Positions 8,770 to 17,462 of a stretch of 64,000 bases of DNA are shown piece by piece (the first letter of the stretch is position 1; each line of letters opens with the position of its first letter). The notes under the pieces are model-generated. The model searched no databases. It was not told where the DNA came from and worked only from the letters and a program-made list of their open reading frames with translations. Position numbers and translations under genes: made by a program. The stretch is from Balneola sp. (lineage in GTDB: Bacteria > Bacteroidota > Rhodothermia > Balneolales > Balneolaceae). Location of the stretch: assembly GCA_002694685.1 (NCBI GenBank), contig NZMW01000003.1, positions 41,540 through 105,539 of the forward strand. Direction: 5' to 3'.

Positions 8770-9339
8770 ATGAAAAAATTACTATCAATATTTACCTTAT
8801 TAACTCTTTCAGCGCTCTTTACGCAGGCTACTGCACAGGAGTATTTAATAGAAAATTCATCTGGGATTGGTCCAAAAATTGGCTTTTATAAAGCCCCTGA
8901 TGCTGAAGACGGTGCTATGTTTATCGGACTTCAGTCCAGAACAAAAGGACAGTATGTTGGCGCTGAATTTTCTCTGGAATATAGAGGTGAACAAAGCTAT
9001 TCAACCACTGGTGGCGAAGTAACAGTATCTCAAGTGCCCGTTACAGGTTCTTTGATGGTATTTGCCCCGCTAGCTGAAAACTTTGCACCCTATGGATTAG
9101 CTGGATTAGGAGCTTATTATACGATCTATGATTATGACGGTGGTTTTACAAATCCCGGTGATGATACTGACGTTAACTTGGGCTATCACTTAGGTTTTGG
9201 TGCTGATGTAGCGCTATCGGAATCAGCTGCACTGAATGTTGATTACAGATATTTGTTTCTTGACGGAAATAATGACGGTTTTTCTGATAATGAATTCAGT
9301 GGGAATGTAATTTCAGCTGGACTCACATTTTATTTCTAG
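8770..9339 (+). CDS. outer-membrane beta-barrel protein
   Basis: The 189-residue protein has a clear Sec signal peptide ending near ALFTQATAQ (residues 14-23). The mature part alternates short amphipathic strands and glycine/aspartate turns, with a YGLAGLGAYYTIYDYDGG segment, LGYHLGFGADVAL, and a last strand ISAGLTFYF that ends in phenylalanine as outer-membrane barrels do. This fits the small eight-stranded OmpA-like or opacity-type barrel group. A rho-independent terminator follows, so it is the last gene of its transcript. Its leader contains a hairpin that may control translation. The specific role is unknown. Confidence 0.85.
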   Translation: MKKLLSIFTLLTLSALFTQATAQEYLIENSSGIGPKIGFYKAPDAEDGAMFIGLQSRTKGQYVGAEFSLEYRGEQSYSTTGGEVTVSQVPVTGSLMVFAPLAENFAPYGLAGLGAYYTIYDYDGGFTNPGDDTDVNLGYHLGFGADVALSESAALNVDYRYLFLDGNNDGFSDNEFSGNVISAGLTFYF

Positions 9340-9360
9340 TCAAAACTATCCTATTTTAAG

Positions 9361-9395
9361 AATCCTGTACTTTAAAGGTGCGGGATTTTTTTGTT
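9361..9395 (+). terminator. rho-independent terminator after the beta-barrel gene
   Basis: AATCCTGTAC at 9361-9370 pairs with GTGCGGGATT at 9378-9387 (two G-U pairs), around a 7-base loop, and is followed by a run of T. It lies 21 bases past the stop of the barrel gene. Confidence 0.85.
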
Positions 9396-9446
9396 TAAAT
9401 CACTCAGTAAACATCACTCACTCATACTCAATTTCAATTCATACTT

Positions 9447-10373
9447 ATGTCGGAACTTGTATTACCTGAAGTAGAACTCAATATTTATTCACCTAAGGAT
9501 CCCACAGAAATAACCGTTGTGGAGAACTATGTGTGTACCAAGGAAAGCAGCCCTAATTTTGTCCGTCACGTCACCTTCGATGTTTCAGGAACAGAACTGG
9601 AAGGAAGGGTAAGGGCAGGACAGTCAATTGGGATTTTACCTCCCGGAGAAAACGAGAAAGGAAGGCCGCACAAGCTCAGGTTGTACTCTGTATCGTCTCC
9701 AACAAAAGGAGAGGGTGGTAAGTTGAATTTAATTTCTACGACCGTTAAACGGACCATTGAAGAATTGGATGGTAAATTATACACCGGAATTGCTTCTAAT
9801 TATCTGGCTGATCTGAAGCCGGGTGATAAAGTGAAAGCGACAGGCCCTAGCGGCAAGCGGTTTTTGTTGCCTGAAAATGAAAAGAGTTTCAACTACGTGT
9901 TCTTTGCGACTGGAACTGGAATTGCACCTTTTCGGGCGTTCATAAAAGAACTGTATGAGGAGAATGATTATGACGGTCACATTGCTCTTGTATTTGGCTG
10001 TGCATATCGGACGGACCTTATCTACGCTGATCTCTTTAAGGAAATGGATGAGAAGCATGAGAACTTTCACTATATAACATGTGTGTCTAGAGAAGCTCGC
10101 CGCTCTGATGGGACAAAGAAATATGTTCAAAGTTCAATTATGGATTGTGCTCCACAGCTCGATCCTATTCTAAGCCAAGAAAATACCCTGCTCTATATTT
10201 GTGGGTTGAAAGGCATGGAGACAGGAATCTATCAAAACTTGGCAATTAAAGGGTTTTCAGAGTATCTGGTTCTAAAATCTGATTATGCAGAAATAGATCC
10301 TGCCGAATGGGACTGGGAAGAGATGCGCCGAAATGTTAAACCTGGTGACCGGACGTTCGAAGAAGTTTATTAA
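9447..10373 (+). CDS. ferredoxin-NADP+ reductase (plant-type fold)
   Basis: The 308-residue enzyme shows the plant-type FNR order. An FAD domain carries RLYSVSSP at 78-85 and TTVKRT near 98-103, and an NADP domain carries GTGIAPFRAF at 156-165, then VFGCAYRTDLIYADLF and YICGLKGME. It exchanges electrons between ferredoxin and NADP(H) in the cytoplasm. The C-terminus ends in FEEVY, so the terminal aromatic that stacks on FAD is Tyr, as in plastid-type enzymes. The gene stands alone behind a terminator and converges on the DUF502 gene with a 4-bp overlap. Whether it runs toward NADPH or reduced ferredoxin cannot be read from sequence. Confidence 0.92.
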   Translation: MSELVLPEVELNIYSPKDPTEITVVENYVCTKESSPNFVRHVTFDVSGTELEGRVRAGQSIGILPPGENEKGRPHKLRLYSVSSPTKGEGGKLNLISTTVKRTIEELDGKLYTGIASNYLADLKPGDKVKATGPSGKRFLLPENEKSFNYVFFATGTGIAPFRAFIKELYEENDYDGHIALVFGCAYRTDLIYADLFKEMDEKHENFHYITCVSREARRSDGTKKYVQSSIMDCAPQLDPILSQENTLLYICGLKGMETGIYQNLAIKGFSEYLVLKSDYAEIDPAEWDWEEMRRNVKPGDRTFEEVY

Positions 10374-10948
10374 TCACTTCCATGTGTTTTTGTTACTCCC
10401 CCTGAGACGATAAATCGCATGAAGTTGGTTGGATCTGTTTTTATCAGGGTTACTTTATCTTTTGGGACGATATATAAGTTTCCTGAAAAATTATAGGAGT
10501 GAGGGCAGTAGACCGCTACTTCTCCATCAAGGCCGAAGTGAGCCAGAGATTCCTGAGTGATAAATCCGAATCTTTTCATTCCTGCAGGTTCACTGAATTC
10601 AACATAAACCGGTTTGGTGAATTTCTTTTTATCACCAACAAAGGCCTCTGTCAAATCCTTTAAGGACGAGTACACAATGTTAACGAAAGGCGTTTTTGTT
10701 AAAAGTCTTTCGAAAAAGTGAACTACCGGTTTAAGAAATGTTTGGGTAAGAATGAATCCGACGACCGTAACCACAATGAAGCCTGTAACGATTCCTAGTC
10801 CTGGTATTTCTAGATCAAACCAGCTATAGAAAAGGCTGTTAAATAAGCTATTCATCCAGATAACAAATGCGTATACCAAATAAATAGTAGCGCTTAAAGG
10901 CAGGATGATTAACATACCCCGCAGAAAGTAATTCAGAATTGTTTTCAT
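10370..10948 (-). CDS. DUF502 family membrane protein
   Basis: The 192-residue protein has two N-terminal membrane spans (about residues 8-32 and 50-75), followed by a soluble domain with VNIVYSSLKDLTEAF, PVYVEFSEPAGMKRFGFIT and YCPHSYNFSGNLYIVPKD. The last is the conserved P-x-S-x-N-x-x-G-x-x-x-x-VP segment typical of DUF502. In plants DUF502 homologues are the LCV/COV1 proteins; the bacterial role is unknown. It is monocistronic as far as can be seen, with 152 bp to the next upstream gene. Confidence 0.88.
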   Translation of the reverse strand: MKTILNYFLRGMLIILPLSATIYLVYAFVIWMNSLFNSLFYSWFDLEIPGLGIVTGFIVVTVVGFILTQTFLKPVVHFFERLLTKTPFVNIVYSSLKDLTEAFVGDKKKFTKPVYVEFSEPAGMKRFGFITQESLAHFGLDGEVAVYCPHSYNFSGNLYIVPKDKVTLIKTDPTNFMRFIVSGGVTKTHGSD

Positions 10949-11100
10949 GATAGGTAGATGATTTTGGCTTTAACTGAATCTAAAGGTAAATCCCGAAAGA
11001 TGTAGGTAGATCAACTTTATAAAAATAGCCTTCATTAAGTGAGTCATTCCTCAAGGACTTCAGAAATAACTATTCAACGATTAGGCAGCTTAACAACAGA

Positions 11101-11631
11101 CTACTCTAATTCAATTTTGTCAATGAGGAGGCGAAAGGATTGTGGCTTCTTGTTTCCTATTAAAAACCCAATCTCTTCAATGGTTTGGAAGTTAAAGTTA
11201 TCCCTGTTCAATCGATTTCCCCTGTAAATAGGATAGAGCTCATTTAGAGAGATTTCTACTTCTTGCCACTTACCATTGGTTTCAAAATAGGTAACGTAGG
11301 ATTGATAAGCTCTGCGGTTATGCTTTACACGAAACTGATACTTCTCTCCATTTCCCTTCAGGCGAATAATGATTTTCTGTTCAGGTTTAACATCTAATGC
11401 ACGTAATGGCAAACGGACTGAAGAAAATCCGCCGTTATTCTCAAGGGACACTTCACCCTCAAAAAGTCCATGCCCCTCCGGTGATATTTTCATGTTTCCG
11501 TCGGATCTTCCTCCCATCACAACATCATCAACAATGCTCCACCTGTTGGGGTTGGAGTCAGTATTAAAGTCGAAAATTACTTTGGGATTAAAAGCCATCA
11601 TTAAGAATAAAAAACCAGCTATATACTTCAT
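11101..11631 (-). CDS. CIA30-family protein with signal peptide
   Basis: The 176-residue product begins with a signal peptide (MKYIAGFLFLMMAFNPKV). It then matches the CIA30/NADH-ubiquinone intermediate-associated domain: DFNTDSNPNRWSIVDDVVMGG, FEGEVSLENNGGFSSVR, and LRLKGNGEKYQFRVKHN-like strands, ending IGFLIGNKKPQSFRLLIDKIELE. The domain is a galactose-binding-like beta sandwich. Bacterial secreted members are common and have no known role in complex I. It lies 65 bp downstream of creD on the same strand and might be read through from it. Confidence 0.87.
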   Translation of the reverse strand: MKYIAGFLFLMMAFNPKVIFDFNTDSNPNRWSIVDDVVMGGRSDGNMKISPEGHGLFEGEVSLENNGGFSSVRLPLRALDVKPEQKIIIRLKGNGEKYQFRVKHNRRAYQSYVTYFETNGKWQEVEISLNELYPIYRGNRLNRDNFNFQTIEEIGFLIGNKKPQSFRLLIDKIELE

Positions 11632-11696
11632 AAGTGTTCCTTTTTAGTACACAAGTAAAAGTATTCATGCTGCTGATTAGTTCCTTTAGTTAACCT

Positions 11697-13001
11697 TTAT
11701 GTTTCCTGATTTGAGCTGTTCATAATTTCAAACCAGTTGATGTTTCGGGTTAAATACATCACCACCGACAAAACCACAAACAAACCGAGACTGCCGAGAA
11801 GTAAGGCGAAATCTTGAAGCTGAAGTAGAATATAGAGGTATCCATATAAGATGATTAACACTCCTGCTATAACCCCTGTTTTAAGCTTATCAGATAGTAT
11901 GCTGTACGAATAGATGGTAATCAATGAAATGATGGCAGTGGAGGCAATGATGTATGCAAAGCTAAACACCACATATTCAGAAATAGATAAAAGAAGGGTA
12001 TAGAAGATCAATAGCGCAAAACCTATTAAAAGATATTGCAGGGGGTGGATGATATTCTTGCTGAGCAGCTCAATCATGAAGAAAGTCAAGAATGTGAGCG
12101 AGATAAACATGATGGCATATTTTGCAGTACGCATCGTCTTCTGATACTCATCAACCCCGAGCAGGAGGTCTACACCAAAGGTAGAATTCGAGATTTCCTG
12201 GTTGGCTCCGGTCCACTGTTGAGGGAAGTTTCTATTCAGGTGAAGTACTTTCCAATTAGCCTCAAAACCGGCTTCGCTCACCTCCCGATCTACAGGAAGA
12301 AAATTACCTGTAAAGCTTGGGTTAGCCCATATCGAGGAAAGTTCGACTGCAGTTTGTTTTCCAACAGGGGAGAATCGCATTCCTGTACTTCCGTTTAGGT
12401 TTAGTTCAAAACTGAAAGAGTATGGTTCGCCCGGTTGAATGTCCGGAGCAATTGAAATACCTGACTGTAAAACATCATTCGTTTCGATTCCGGGATTAGC
12501 TAGCAATGCTTCGCCTTCCCAGTTTATGGTCACAAAGTCTTTGATCCCGGTCATATCAGAAATGCCAAATGAAACAAAGGCATTTTCAGGCAGGAAGTCT
12601 TCTTCGGGGATTTTGAATCCATCTAAATCAATAGCAGGGAAATTACCGGAGACAGATAATTTGCTGTTATAAACAATGACCTCGTAAATACCTCGATAAC
12701 GAACTTCAGGAAGTACTTCGCCTTCTATATTCAGGTTTTCAGGTAGAAAGTGTGCATACCGGATAGTTTGCTCAACATCATCTTCACCTTTAAAATAATA
12801 TTTGTAGGGAATAGTAATGATTGGGCCTACAAGATCCTGTTCACTTCCCCATTTCTGACTGATTTCATCAGCTACCAAATCACGCCGATCTTCCCTTTCT
12901 GAAATCAAATTCTGTATTAGCAATGCAGGAATCAGGAGAATAAGAGTCAGAAAAGCTATGATAAATAATCGGGTTCCTAGTGAGTGCTTTAAATTCTTCA
13001 T
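11697..13001 (-). CDS. creD: CreD-family inner-membrane protein
   Basis: The 434-residue protein has one N-terminal span (about 12-32), a large periplasmic domain, and a C-terminal block of about five spans. The family marks are present: REDRRDLVADEISQKWGSEQDLVGPIITIPY near 33-65, FPAIDLDGF, and in the membrane block KYAIMFISLTFLTFFMIELL and IHPLQYLLIGFALLIFY. CreD is part of the CreBC/BlrAB stress regulons in proteobacteria, but in Bacteroidota it usually sits, as here, after a small winged-helix regulator and membrane proteins. It is the last gene of a five-gene minus-strand operon starting at 14769. The molecular function is unknown. Confidence 0.93.
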   Translation of the reverse strand: MKNLKHSLGTRLFIIAFLTLILLIPALLIQNLISEREDRRDLVADEISQKWGSEQDLVGPIITIPYKYYFKGEDDVEQTIRYAHFLPENLNIEGEVLPEVRYRGIYEVIVYNSKLSVSGNFPAIDLDGFKIPEEDFLPENAFVSFGISDMTGIKDFVTINWEGEALLANPGIETNDVLQSGISIAPDIQPGEPYSFSFELNLNGSTGMRFSPVGKQTAVELSSIWANPSFTGNFLPVDREVSEAGFEANWKVLHLNRNFPQQWTGANQEISNSTFGVDLLLGVDEYQKTMRTAKYAIMFISLTFLTFFMIELLSKNIIHPLQYLLIGFALLIFYTLLLSISEYVVFSFAYIIASTAIISLITIYSYSILSDKLKTGVIAGVLIILYGYLYILLQLQDFALLLGSLGLFVVLSVVMYLTRNINWFEIMNSSNQET

Positions 13002-13015
13002 GATCTTGAATTTAT

Positions 13016-13600
13016 TTATTTAGTTGTGGTATGTGCTTTATTCTGTTCTCCGATAGCGTGTCTGAAAAATAATCCGGATGTCGCAAAGAGTATTACAAAG
13101 AAGGTGTTGAGCACAAATACACCTGATACACCGGCCGCTCCCCATGAGATAACTTCTGGTGGCCATAAAATCAATGCAAAAACAGGTACAAGGGCTTGAG
13201 CAAGAGCTGTGGCAAACATTACATAAGCCATTCCTTGAGTCCTTAGCCAGGCTATAAGGGCTCCAATAATTTCAATTGCTATGACACCAAGATACATCAG
13301 GTTGGCAGGATTACCCTCATTCCCAATAAAGCCAACGGCTCCATTAATCCAAAGAACGAAGAAAGGTCCGACTAGAGCCAATCCCAGCCCAATTCGATAA
13401 CTCCAGCTTTTTCTGTTTTTGGTTATTAAGAGATAACTGAAACCAGTGCCAAAAATTAAGCCGCCCATGAAAATGAAGTCGCTAAGCGTCCATACCACTT
13501 CGGTGGTAAATTGCATCGCAATTAAAGGGATCAGAAGGAGGAGTCCCGTCAAAGCGGCCAATAGTGCGGTAGATCTATAGAAATGTTGGTTCGTGTTCAT
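13016..13600 (-). CDS. six-span membrane protein of the creD operon
   Basis: The 194-residue protein has about six hydrophobic segments separated by short loops, including a glycine-rich FIFMGGLIFGTGFSYLLITKNRKSW stretch and a terminal FATSGLFFRHA. I do not recognise a named family, though similar hypothetical proteins accompany creD in Bacteroidota. It ends 15 bp before creD and starts 64 bp after the small membrane protein, in the same direction, which supports co-transcription. Function unknown. Confidence 0.75.
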   Translation of the reverse strand: MNTNQHFYRSTALLAALTGLLLLIPLIAMQFTTEVVWTLSDFIFMGGLIFGTGFSYLLITKNRKSWSYRIGLGLALVGPFFVLWINGAVGFIGNEGNPANLMYLGVIAIEIIGALIAWLRTQGMAYVMFATALAQALVPVFALILWPPEVISWGAAGVSGVFVLNTFFVILFATSGLFFRHAIGEQNKAHTTTK

Positions 13601-13663
13601 AATGTTTGTTTAGTTGTATTTACGGAAAGTACTTTGAATTACAAAGTGTAGTTATAAAAAAAT

Positions 13664-13858
13664 TTAGGCCGGTTGGTTTTTATTCTTTTTGATAATGATT
13701 AAAAGCCAAATAGATCCTGTAACAATCATTCCTAGTGGGACAGCACCTGGTTCATCTTCAACCACAATCATAAAGACTAATAATAAAACGCCAATAATGA
13801 TTGTGAGTAAAGATAAAAACCGTTGTGTATTCTTCTTATTTGAGATTCTTGAAGTCAT
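13664..13858 (-). CDS. small two-span membrane protein
   Basis: The 64-residue product has a basic N-terminus (MTSRISNKKNTQRF), two hydrophobic helices (about 15-33 and 41-56), and a lysine-rich tail. Its ATG overlaps the stop of the upstream winged-helix gene (ATGA), which suggests translational coupling. That coupling is the best support that this short gene is real. No family is recognised. Confidence 0.65.
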   Translation of the reverse strand: MTSRISNKKNTQRFLSLLTIIIGVLLLVFMIVVEDEPGAVPLGMIVTGSIWLLIIIKKNKNQPA

Positions 13859-14157
13859 GATTTTTTCGCATTTATGATTTTTTCCATTAGGCTGAGGTAG
13901 TCATCAAAAGCAGCTTTACCTTCGGCAGTCATTTCATATTTAGTATTGGGTTTATTGTCAATGAAAGACTTTTCAACGGAAACAAACCCTTCCTTTTCCA
14001 ATTTTTTGATATGAGTGGCAAGGTTTCCATCAGTCACGCCGAGAAATTCCTTTAACGCACTGAAATCCAGAGAGTCATTAACAGCCAAGGCAGACATGAT
14101 TCCCAGTCTTACCCTGCTTTCGAATGCTTTATGTAAGTCATCGAATGATAGTTTCAA
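13855..14157 (-). CDS. winged-helix transcriptional regulator
   Basis: The 100-residue protein is a single winged helix-turn-helix. It begins DLHKAFESRVRLGIMSAL, then DSLDFSALKEFLGVTDGNLATHIKKLEKEGFVSVEKSF for the recognition helix and wing, and ends in a short helix (DDYLSLMEKI). This is the ArsR/MarR-like small regulator type found in front of creD in Bacteroidota. It has no ligand-binding domain or metal cysteines. It is embedded in the creD operon (6 bp after the upstream gene, 4-bp overlap with the next), so autoregulation of the operon is likely but inferred. Confidence 0.85.
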   Translation of the reverse strand: MKLSFDDLHKAFESRVRLGIMSALAVNDSLDFSALKEFLGVTDGNLATHIKKLEKEGFVSVEKSFIDNKPNTKYEMTAEGKAAFDDYLSLMEKIINAKKS

Positions 14158-14163
14158 TTTAGA

Positions 14164-14769
14164 TCACCGCTCAAACCTGAAGTACATGTAAATCCCATAG
14201 ATCAGATGGATAACGCCGAACCCAATGGTCCAAAACAGAATGCCAAACTCAATAAACCAGATATTCATCAGGCCTAAAAGTATCTGAGCAAAGCCCATGA
14301 ACTTCACTTCTTTGATGGTGTAGCTGCCGGCGTTATATAAGGCAAGTCCGTAAAATATAAGCATGAACGGAGCTGCTAAACCAATCAGCCCTTTGACTAT
14401 AAACATCAAAACTAAAGCACCTCCAACTGAAAGCGGAACAGCCATGCTAGCCAGAAGTCTTCGGGAAGTAGCATTCCAGACCTGTTCACCTTTATCACTC
14501 GCTTTTCTTCGGGAGAAGAGTACTGCTGTAATCAATGCCAGAACTAAAATTCCTAAAGCCAGTAGTACAACCGGAGTGAGGTTTGAGAATGAATACTGAA
14601 CTGCATCCGGATTAAATTCCAGGACGGCGTAGGCAACATAAGCTCCTGCAAGGGCATAAATGCCCGCCATGATTCCTGCCCACCCTGAGAGGGATAAAAA
14701 TTTTGAAGAGCGCTCCATCATGGAACGGATCTCTGCAATGTCTTGGATATAATCTTGTTGTTCTTTCAT
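14164..14769 (-). CDS. membrane protein, first gene of the creD operon
   Basis: The start chosen is the ATG at 14769 (MKEQQDYIQDIAEIRSMMERS), because the residues before it in the open frame look non-coding. The 201-residue product has an amphipathic N-terminal helix and five or six membrane spans, and ends in a tyrosine-rich IYGIYMYFRFER. Proteins with this IAEIRSMMERSS opening are frequent next to small winged-helix regulators in Bacteroidota. It is 6 bp from the regulator gene and so is its operon partner. It might sense or transmit membrane stress, but that is guesswork. Confidence 0.75.
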   Translation of the reverse strand: MKEQQDYIQDIAEIRSMMERSSKFLSLSGWAGIMAGIYALAGAYVAYAVLEFNPDAVQYSFSNLTPVVLLALGILVLALITAVLFSRRKASDKGEQVWNATSRRLLASMAVPLSVGGALVLMFIVKGLIGLAAPFMLIFYGLALYNAGSYTIKEVKFMGFAQILLGLMNIWFIEFGILFWTIGFGVIHLIYGIYMYFRFER

Positions 14770-14870
14770 GCAAAGTACTTTTAAATACAAAGTTAGTTTT
14801 TATAAAGATACTCTGCAAGTCTTGAGAGAATTATTTTTTTGAAGGATTATGAATCAGAGCTCGGGGTATG

Positions 14871-14896
14871 CGTTCCCAAGCTGGAGCTTGGGAACG
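14871..14896. repeat. 26-bp palindrome with perfect 12-bp arms
   Basis: CGTTCCCAAGCT at 14871-14882 and AGCTTGGGAACG at 14885-14896 are exact inverted copies separated by GG. The element sits between the 3' end of the oxidoreductase gene and the creD operon promoter. No T-run follows on either strand, so it is not a standard terminator. Elements with this arm sequence are, to my recollection, scattered in many unrelated bacteria. Confidence 0.75.
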
Positions 14897-14923
14897 AGTA
14901 AGAGAATATTTCTAAGTCTTAAA

Positions 14924-16390
14924 TTAAACTTCCCAGCCTTTTCGGTAGGTACGTCCAACGAACTGATTGGCTTGTTTGAGATTTGTAATCTCGGTGTTCT
15001 CGCCATCCCAGAGTAGTTTCTTGCGTCCGTAGTATTCCAGGCGTCCTTCACTATTTTCTCTTCGCAGTAAATAGCTGCGAATAGCAAGATTCCCCATCAG
15101 CACGGTTTCGGTCATGGGGCCAGCGTAGTCAAAAGAGGAGGTAAGCTCTCTGTGTTCTTTGCTGTCAAAACCGGCTTTGCAGGCATCAATCCATTTTCGG
15201 TGATGTCCGTATTCAGGTTCTTCATTTTCTTCTGTTTCAGGACCAAATTCAGTGGTTCCGTCATTCAGGTACAGTTTGGGCATTAATGGAGAACTGTCGT
15301 TGATGTTTGTGGATATCACTCCGTTTTCACCAATTATCAAAACACCATTTGCGCTGTTATTTCCGCCCATATCATGATCGGCTGGGATGATTTCCGGGCG
15401 AGATGGCTTAATGCCACCATCACTCCAGGTCATTGTAACAGGGGATTGAGTTTTATCAGTGGCCTCATAATGCATGGTAATAAAGGAGGAAGCCGGACAA
15501 CCTTCAGGATGATAGTCTGGAGTCCACATTTCGGTATAAATGGTACCAACACTGCATTCGGCATCAGTTGGGTAGGTAAGCCCTAAAGTCCGGTACGGAA
15601 TATCAATCAGGTGACAGCCGACATCCCCCAAAGCTCCTGTGCCATAATCCCACCAACCCCTCCAATTGAAAGGGTGTAAGTTTGGAGTGTATGGGCGCAT
15701 TTCAGCAGGACCCAGCCATAGATCCCAATCCAGTGCATCGGGTTTTTGGCTTGGATCCGGTTCAGGCATAGCAAAACCCTGAGGCCAAACGGGGCGATTA
15801 GTCCATACATTCACTTCTGAAATCTTTCCTAACTTTCCGGAATCAATCCAGCCCTGTACCATATTAAGCAGAGGGTTCGATGCTCCCTGATTTCCCATTT
15901 GAGTTACTATTTTCTTTTCCCGTGCCATTTCTGTTAAAAGCCGGGCTTCCCTGATATTGTGCGTCATGGGCTTTTGGACATACACATGAATTCCAAGCTC
16001 CATGGCATATTTGGCAGCCGGAGCGTGATTATGATCCGGCGTTGAAATGGTAACAGCATCCAGGTCGGGTTCGGCCTCCAGCATTTCCCTATAATCACTG
16101 TATCTTTTGGCTTCAGGAAATGCTTCCACTGATCGCTGAGCAGAGCCTGAGAAATCCACATCACACAGAGCAGCTACACGTTCTCTTCCATTCACGGAAG
16201 CATGTTGTATATCACTGGATCCTTTTCCACCTGCCCCAATCGCTGCTATATTCAGCTGATCGCTCGGTGCGGTAAAACCAACTCCACCTAACACATGGCG
16301 GGGGACAAAAAGGAAGGAAGTTGCGATAGCACTTTTTTTAAGAAAGGATTTACGGGTTATTGAGCCGGTTTCTTTTTTATCATTCTTCAT
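14924..16390 (-). CDS. Gfo/Idh/MocA-family oxidoreductase with export signal
   Basis: From the ATG at 16390 the protein has 488 residues. It starts with a twin-arginine-like signal in which the second Arg is Lys (ITRKSFLKKSAIATSFLF), so it is probably exported. The NAD(P)-binding part reads LNIAAIGAGGKGSSDIQ, followed by AALCDVDF, DAVTISTPDHNHAP and the catalytic-type motif VYVQKPMTHNIREA. The C-terminal part (WRGWWDYGTGALGDVGCHLID) is typical of secreted bacteroidete and planctomycete members. They act on sugars or sugar-like compounds; the substrate is unknown. It stands alone on its strand. Confidence 0.9.
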   Translation of the reverse strand: MKNDKKETGSITRKSFLKKSAIATSFLFVPRHVLGGVGFTAPSDQLNIAAIGAGGKGSSDIQHASVNGRERVAALCDVDFSGSAQRSVEAFPEAKRYSDYREMLEAEPDLDAVTISTPDHNHAPAAKYAMELGIHVYVQKPMTHNIREARLLTEMAREKKIVTQMGNQGASNPLLNMVQGWIDSGKLGKISEVNVWTNRPVWPQGFAMPEPDPSQKPDALDWDLWLGPAEMRPYTPNLHPFNWRGWWDYGTGALGDVGCHLIDIPYRTLGLTYPTDAECSVGTIYTEMWTPDYHPEGCPASSFITMHYEATDKTQSPVTMTWSDGGIKPSRPEIIPADHDMGGNNSANGVLIIGENGVISTNINDSSPLMPKLYLNDGTTEFGPETEENEEPEYGHHRKWIDACKAGFDSKEHRELTSSFDYAGPMTETVLMGNLAIRSYLLRRENSEGRLEYYGRKKLLWDGENTEITNLKQANQFVGRTYRKGWEV

Positions 16391-16527
16391 AGCTGAAAGG
16401 CGATTTTGGATTACCAAATAATTGGCAATCAGTTGGTTAAAGGAATATGACGGGAATATTCAACAATCCGCCCAATTTTAAAAATGGAAATAGGGTGCTT
16501 TCATCTGATAGCAGAGTCTCTTATAAG

Positions 16528-17376
16528 CTAGTCGATGACTTGCCTTTTCTTTAAGTCGTATTTGTCGCCTGAGCGCAGAAAGTAGAACAAGTCATCGGAG
16601 GGGAGTTGTTTGTCGCTGCTTCCTTCACGTGACCAAAAACCTCCATCATACATAATCACATAACTGCTGCCAATCACCTCAAAGGTATTACCGGTTACCA
16701 CAACGGCTGTACTTTCATCGATGCTCATCCCCAGCAGTTCAGGTTTATTTTCGAGGATATTGAACATATCGAAGTGGCGGTTACGGGCAATCACGTGCTG
16801 ATCGATTGCAATATTTTTAACAAAGCCAAAGCCTTCTTCATGGTCACCCATCATAATTTGGTTGGTTTGAGTATCCCCACGAGCCAGGTAAGATCCCTGA
16901 ATAGTTGCCCCGGCTGAAGACCCGCCAATTACTCCGCCCTTATTTAATACTTCCCAGAACATGTCCTCGGTTTTGGTTCCGGCATATGCATCTACAAGTC
17001 TCCATTGGCGACCACCGCTAAACCAAACCGCTGTTGCCTCTTCCAGCTGCTCCGCAAATACATCGGTATCTGCAACTTTAGGGTTGTTAGTGTGCAGGAC
17101 GGTTACCCTGCCGGCCCCGGCTTCACGAAATACTCCGGCTCCCCCATAATTCTCGCCATAGGTATCTCTGCCACCGGCTGATGGGATCACAACGATATGT
17201 GCATTTTCCCCGCCGGCCAATTCAACAAACTTGTCTACGATACTCGCATCTAAACGCCCGCCTCCAACAATAACCAGCGTGCCGTTATCAGGGCCGGTAG
17301 TGGTAGATGATTGTGCAAATAGGGAAGAAGGAATGCCCGCAAGCAAAGCTATTATAAAGAAGACAGTGATTTTCAT
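16528..17376 (-). CDS. cyanophycinase-like S51 serine peptidase, secreted
   Basis: The 282-residue protein has a Sec signal peptide (cleavage near LFAQS, residue 22). Its S51 fold carries LVIVGGGRLDASIVDKFVELAGG, the nucleophile elbow GGVIGGSSAGATIQG, HVIARNRHFDM and the acid-residue strand SIDESTAVVV. These are the marks of cyanophycinases, which cleave the Asp-Arg storage polymer, and of secreted relatives with other targets. No cyanophycin synthetase gene is in the window, and an exported enzyme would act on external polymer. It sits 86 bp downstream of the TPR gene on the same strand. Confidence 0.88.
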   Translation of the reverse strand: MKITVFFIIALLAGIPSSLFAQSSTTTGPDNGTLVIVGGGRLDASIVDKFVELAGGENAHIVVIPSAGGRDTYGENYGGAGVFREAGAGRVTVLHTNNPKVADTDVFAEQLEEATAVWFSGGRQWRLVDAYAGTKTEDMFWEVLNKGGVIGGSSAGATIQGSYLARGDTQTNQIMMGDHEEGFGFVKNIAIDQHVIARNRHFDMFNILENKPELLGMSIDESTAVVVTGNTFEVIGSSYVIMYDGGFWSREGSSDKQLPSDDLFYFLRSGDKYDLKKRQVID

Positions 17377-17462
17377 AAGAGATCAAATAAGTTCAGATTC
17401 AGGAATACAAGCTGATAAATATTTCTTGAAATCGGAAATAGTGTTTAGGACAGCAGTTCTAT

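Noticed and set aside
14871..14896. Palindrome as a rho-independent terminator of the oxidoreductase gene
   Set aside because: Neither strand has a T-run after the stem, so it was recorded as a repeat element instead.
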